Positions 61,310 to 64,000 of a stretch of 64,000 nucleotides of DNA are shown one piece after another. The stretch is from Streptomyces pilosus (GTDB lineage Bacteria > Actinomycetota > Actinomycetes > Streptomycetales > Streptomycetaceae). The stretch is taken from contig NZ_BMTU01000008.1 in the NCBI RefSeq assembly GCF_014649835.1, forward strand, positions 186,001 through 250,000. Reading direction: 5' to 3'. The stretch's first letter is position 1, and each line of letters begins with the position of its first letter. The notes below the pieces were generated by a model. The model ran no database searches. It was given only the letters and a program-made list of their open reading frames with translations, and was not told where the DNA came from. The translations under genes were made by a program, and so were the position numbers.

Positions 61310-62464
61310 ATGAGCCTCACCGGGACCCCGTTCCTCTGCACCCTGGCCGTCCTGGCCGTCGTCGCCCTCGGACTGCCGCTCCTGCTGTGGACCCGGGTGC
61401 GCGGGCCCCGCGCCGTGCGGGCCGTCACCCGGGTGACCATGCTGCTGTTCGCCCAGCTCACGGCGGTCACCCTGGTGTTCACCCTGGTCAACAACTCCAA
61501 CCAGCTCTACGACAGCTGGTCCGACCTGCTCGGCACCGGCGACCACGTGGTGCACGCCGCGGACCTCGGTGCCGACGGCACCGGCGGGGTCGTACTGGAG
61601 CGGCTGCCCAAGGTCCGCCAGACGTTCCGGCCCGCGGCCGGACCGGGCATGCGGGCGGCGGGCGGGGTCCGCGTCACCAGGATGACGGGCCGGGTCTCGG
61701 GGGTGAAGGCCGAGGTGTACGTCTGGCTGCCGCCGCAGTACGACGATCCCGCCTGGGCCGACCACGAGTTCCCGGTGGTGGAGCTGCTGCAGGGCTATCC
61801 GGGTTCGGCGAAGGCCTGGTTCGGCACGCTGGACGTGCACGAGCAGCTGATGCCGCTGATGCGGGACGGCACGATCGCCCCCTTCGTGCTGGTGGCACCG
61901 CGCACCGCCCTGGTCCCCGGTGCGGACACGGGCTGCGCCAACCTGCCCGGCCGGGTGAACGCGGAGAGCTGGCTCGGCATCGACGTACCGCGCATGGTGA
62001 TCGACAACTTCCGGGTGCGGAGCACCCCGCGGGGGTGGTCGGTCGCCGGCTACTCGGCCGGGGGGCACTGCGCGACCCGGCTCGCCGTCGCGCACCCCGA
62101 CCGCTTCGGCGCGGCGGTCAGCCTGTCGGGCTACAACGACCCGGCCGTCGAACGGGCCTCCCTCACCGGACGCGACCCCGCCCTGCGCGCGGCGAACGAC
62201 CCGCTGCGCATGCTGCGCGAGGCGGCGGCACCGCCCCGGATCTCGCTCTACCTCTCCGGTCAGGAGAAGGACGGCTACGAGGACGCGATGGCCCTCGGCC
62301 GGGCCGCGAGGACGCCCACGAGCGTGCAGGTGGTGAAGCTGCCGCGGAGCGCCGGCGGACACACCATGGCGCTGTGGCGGCCGCAGGTGGTCCCCGCATT
62401 CCGCTGGCTGACCGGGGAACTGGGCGGGCACCGCACGGCGGACGGGACCCCTACTCCTCCCTGA
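61310..62464 (+). CDS. Membrane-anchored esterase (Esterase D/Ag85-like)
   Basis: A 384-residue protein. Two N-terminal hydrophobic helices (PFLCTLAVLAVVALGLPLLLW; MLLFAQLTAVTLVFTLV) anchor an external alpha/beta hydrolase domain of the Esterase D/mycolyltransferase-like group. ELLQGYPGSAKAWF is the oxyanion loop, SVAGYSAGGHCATRLA holds the nucleophile Ser and SAGGHTMALW the catalytic His. Substrate is unknown; related proteins are numerous in streptomycetes. ATG 61310 fits the family beginning, although GTG 61274 in frame is possible. Confidence 0.87.
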   Translation: MSLTGTPFLCTLAVLAVVALGLPLLLWTRVRGPRAVRAVTRVTMLLFAQLTAVTLVFTLVNNSNQLYDSWSDLLGTGDHVVHAADLGADGTGGVVLERLPKVRQTFRPAAGPGMRAAGGVRVTRMTGRVSGVKAEVYVWLPPQYDDPAWADHEFPVVELLQGYPGSAKAWFGTLDVHEQLMPLMRDGTIAPFVLVAPRTALVPGADTGCANLPGRVNAESWLGIDVPRMVIDNFRVRSTPRGWSVAGYSAGGHCATRLAVAHPDRFGAAVSLSGYNDPAVERASLTGRDPALRAANDPLRMLREAAAPPRISLYLSGQEKDGYEDAMALGRAARTPTSVQVVKLPRSAGGHTMALWRPQVVPAFRWLTGELGGHRTADGTPTPP

Positions 62465-63107
62465 CCGTCGAACGGCGGTGCCACGCACGGGGAGCCCGCC
62501 AGTGGTAGCGCATCGCCAGCAGCCGCAGCACGAAGGCCGTGACGACGGCGACGGAGCTGGTCATCGCGTTCAGCACGTCGTAGCGGATGCACAGCGCGAC
62601 CATGGTCGCGCCGACGATGGCCGGCACCGCGTACAGGTCACGGTCCCAGCGCAGCAGCGAGGGCACCTCGTTGGCGAGCACGTCGCGCAGCACACCGCCG
62701 CCGACCGCCGTGGCCAGGCCCAGGCAGGCGGAGGCCGTCAGGCCGAGCCCGTAGTCGTACGCCTTGGTCGTCCCAACGACGCAGAAGAGACCGAGCCCGG
62801 CCGCGTCGAAGACGTTGACGGCGACCTGGATGCGCTCCACGTGCGGGTGCAGGAAGATCACCAGGGCCGCGGCGAACAGCGGGGTGACGAAGTAGCCCAG
62901 GTCCGTGAACGCGGCGGGCGGTACCGCGCCGATGACCAGATCACGGAAGAGACCTCCGCCCAGCGCGGTGACCTCGGCGAGTACGGCGATGCCGAAGACG
63001 TCGAAGTTCTTGCGCACGGCCAGCAGGGCACCGGAGATCGCGAAGACGAAGATGCCCATCAGGTCGAGCATATGCAGGACGGAGGGACTGAACAGTAGCT
63101 GCAGCAC
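62451..63107 (-). CDS. TRIC/UPF0126 membrane protein (cation channel family)
   Basis: A 218-residue membrane protein with two repeats of the UPF0126 (TRIC-type) domain, each of three helices. The glycine-rich signatures are ALGGGLFRDLVIGAVPP and AVGGGVLRDVLANEVP. Prokaryotic TRIC proteins form potassium-type monovalent cation channels. GTG 63107 is the likely start and has no ribosome site; a methionine at residue 13 is an alternative. The 3' end overlaps the convergent esterase gene by 14 bases. Confidence 0.9.
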   Translation of the reverse strand: MLQLLFSPSVLHMLDLMGIFVFAISGALLAVRKNFDVFGIAVLAEVTALGGGLFRDLVIGAVPPAAFTDLGYFVTPLFAAALVIFLHPHVERIQVAVNVFDAAGLGLFCVVGTTKAYDYGLGLTASACLGLATAVGGGVLRDVLANEVPSLLRWDRDLYAVPAIVGATMVALCIRYDVLNAMTSSVAVVTAFVLRLLAMRYHWRAPRAWHRRSTVREE

Positions 63108-63605
63108 CCGTACATTCTTACTCAGCAAGCACCCCCCGCCTTGCAATACAAGGTCAAGGCCGCCGCAAACCAGCCGTGTCTAGCGAGCTCCGGGCCCTGC
63201 CACCTTCCGACCTCGCCCGTCCACGCAGCCGTTCGGCCTGCTCGACCCAGCGGCGGTGGTGTTCTCGCGAGAGGGGTGGCCTCCGCCGCAACCGTACAGC
63301 GGCGGGCCCCCGGGAGACCCTGTGGCGCGGCGAAGCGCATAAACGGTTGACTCGACGCATGTAGGCACAGGAATTTCGGGAGGAGCCTGCCATTCCATTT
63401 CCATCTGAACCTCAGATGTTCCTCAGATAGAGAAAAACCCCTGTACAGCGTTGACCCCCGGGTACATGATCGTGTCATCCCCGAGGGGGAAGAGAGACTT
63501 CCGGCAGGGCACCCGCGAGTTCGTCACCGCAAATCCGATCCGGGGTATTTCGGAGTGACACTCACGGATGGACCCAGAGCTTCGAACCATGACCAAGGAG
63601 AAGCT
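63108..63605. promoter_or_regulatory. Intergenic region with operator-like repeats and promoter of the last gene
   Basis: About 498 bases. It holds a perfect 10-base palindrome TCTCGCGAGA (63263-63272). CATCTGA-ACC-TCAGATG is an inverted repeat (63402-63418), with a third half-site TCAGAT at 63423-63428. TTGACC at 63451-63456 with TGTCAT 16 bases on is a plausible promoter for the last gene. The stretch from 63340 is richer in A and T than its surroundings. No RNA gene was recognised. Confidence 0.5.
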
Positions 63606-64000
63606 GTGACCACATCACTGACCCGCATAGCAGCCTGCGCGACTGCCGCTCTTACCGGCGTACTGCTTCTGGCAGGATCCGCCCAGGCCGCCCCTGTTCC
63701 CAAGTGGAAGTGCGAGGGCGGGTCCAGCGCCAGCCCGAACGACCCGGGCGGCAGGGACGTCCGCCTCCGTCTCGCCTCCACCAACGGATACGGGTACGCG
63801 GAGGCCCGCTTCATCGCGCACGGCGAGCACATCTACTTCGACAACTACGCGGGGGAGAACGGCCGCCCGTTCTGGGTTGAGATGGAGATGGCCGGCTCCA
63901 CGTGGAAGTACAAGTGGAACCTCGGCCCCGGATACGGGCTCCACCACTCCTACAACGGCTCCTTCCCGGAGGGCGAGAAGGTCAGCTCGCTGCTGTCGAC
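63606..64000 (+). CDS. Secreted protein of unknown function (3' truncated by window)
   Basis: The first 131 residues of a gene running off the right edge. GTG 63606 follows AAGGAGA. A classical signal peptide (TRIAACATAALTGVLLLAGSAQA) is followed by a small soluble domain with many aromatic residues (KWKCEGG, YFDNYAGENGRPFWVEMEMAG, WKYKWNLGPGYGLHHSYNG). The motif layout suggests a beta-sandwich binding domain, but I do not recognise it. Codon use is slightly less GC-biased than neighbours (ATA, CTT, ACT codons in the signal), perhaps a sign of transfer. Confidence 0.8.
   Translation, partial: MTTSLTRIAACATAALTGVLLLAGSAQAAPVPKWKCEGGSSASPNDPGGRDVRLRLASTNGYGYAEARFIAHGEHIYFDNYAGENGRPFWVEMEMAGSTWKYKWNLGPGYGLHHSYNGSFPEGEKVSSLLS

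Noticed and set aside
63122..63478. 118-codon minus-strand ORF before the last gene
   Set aside because: No ribosome site, no domain, and it lies across promoter-like and palindromic sequence.

Overview
This is a high-GC actinobacterial chromosome segment, almost certainly from a Streptomyces species. The evidence is the strong third-position G/C bias (which also creates very long antisense open frames), many GTG starts, a conservon, an AccB/AccE acyl-CoA carboxylase pair and many genes with typical Streptomyces architecture. From memory, the gene order matches the S. coelicolor core region running down from about SCO5544 (conservon 1) to about SCO5480. I did not compute this. No tRNA, rRNA, insertion sequence, CRISPR array or phage gene was seen.

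Layout. 1-1909: end of a conservon (sensor kinase tail, roadblock protein, DUF742 protein, small GTPase). 2137-3924: acyl-CoA carboxylase accE/accB, facing the conservon across a bidirectional terminator. 4079-11654: a variable stretch with a Tat-exported polysaccharide lyase (PL8), a short-chain dehydrogenase, a B12-binding radical SAM enzyme, a YceI protein with a sigma-R-like promoter and a Gly-rich membrane protein with a sigma-B-like promoter. 11746-16136: cimA, ilvE and leuB, with a newly noticed Ile-rich leader peptide and attenuator before cimA. 16203-21274: a 43-residue protein, an AAC(2')-type acetyltransferase, the proline catabolic pair and a PucR-type regulator. 21395-26784: serA and ilvB-ilvH-ilvC, with the leader peptide MRTRILVLGQRVGRR and an attenuator before ilvB.

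27010-33697: cyclic di-GMP protein CdgE with a decayed EAL domain, a 2-hydroxyacid dehydrogenase, an aldo/keto reductase and a sugar-dehydrogenase lipoprotein. 33713-42302: a large LuxR (LAL) regulator, small proteins, an MMPL transporter and a methyltransferase. 42380-45942: gatC-gatA-small membrane protein-gatB, the tRNA amidotransferase operon. 46231-50938: a second GGDEF/EAL protein (RmdB type, both domains intact) and ligA. 50953-58962: MetE-like protein, SDR, LOG-type phosphoribohydrolase coupled to a methyltransferase, DUF427, hydrolase, a decayed flavohemoprotein-type reductase fragment, mnmA, a Tat amidase and a cysteine desulfurase. 59032-64000: small membrane proteins with a divergent TetR regulator, a thioesterase, an esterase, a TRIC/UPF0126 channel and a truncated secreted protein at the window edge.

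How the parts fit. The window concentrates branched-chain amino acid synthesis: cimA (2-oxobutyrate from pyruvate), ilvBHC (common pathway), leuB (the dehydrogenase step, used for leucine and in the citramalate route) and ilvE (final transamination), with serA nearby. ilvD, leuA and leuCD are not here. cimA and ilvB each carry a short leader ORF followed by a Rho-independent hairpin, which predicts translational attenuation by charged branched-chain tRNAs. mnmA and the cysteine desulfurase form a tRNA thiolation pair, and GatCAB completes Gln/Asn-tRNA charging.
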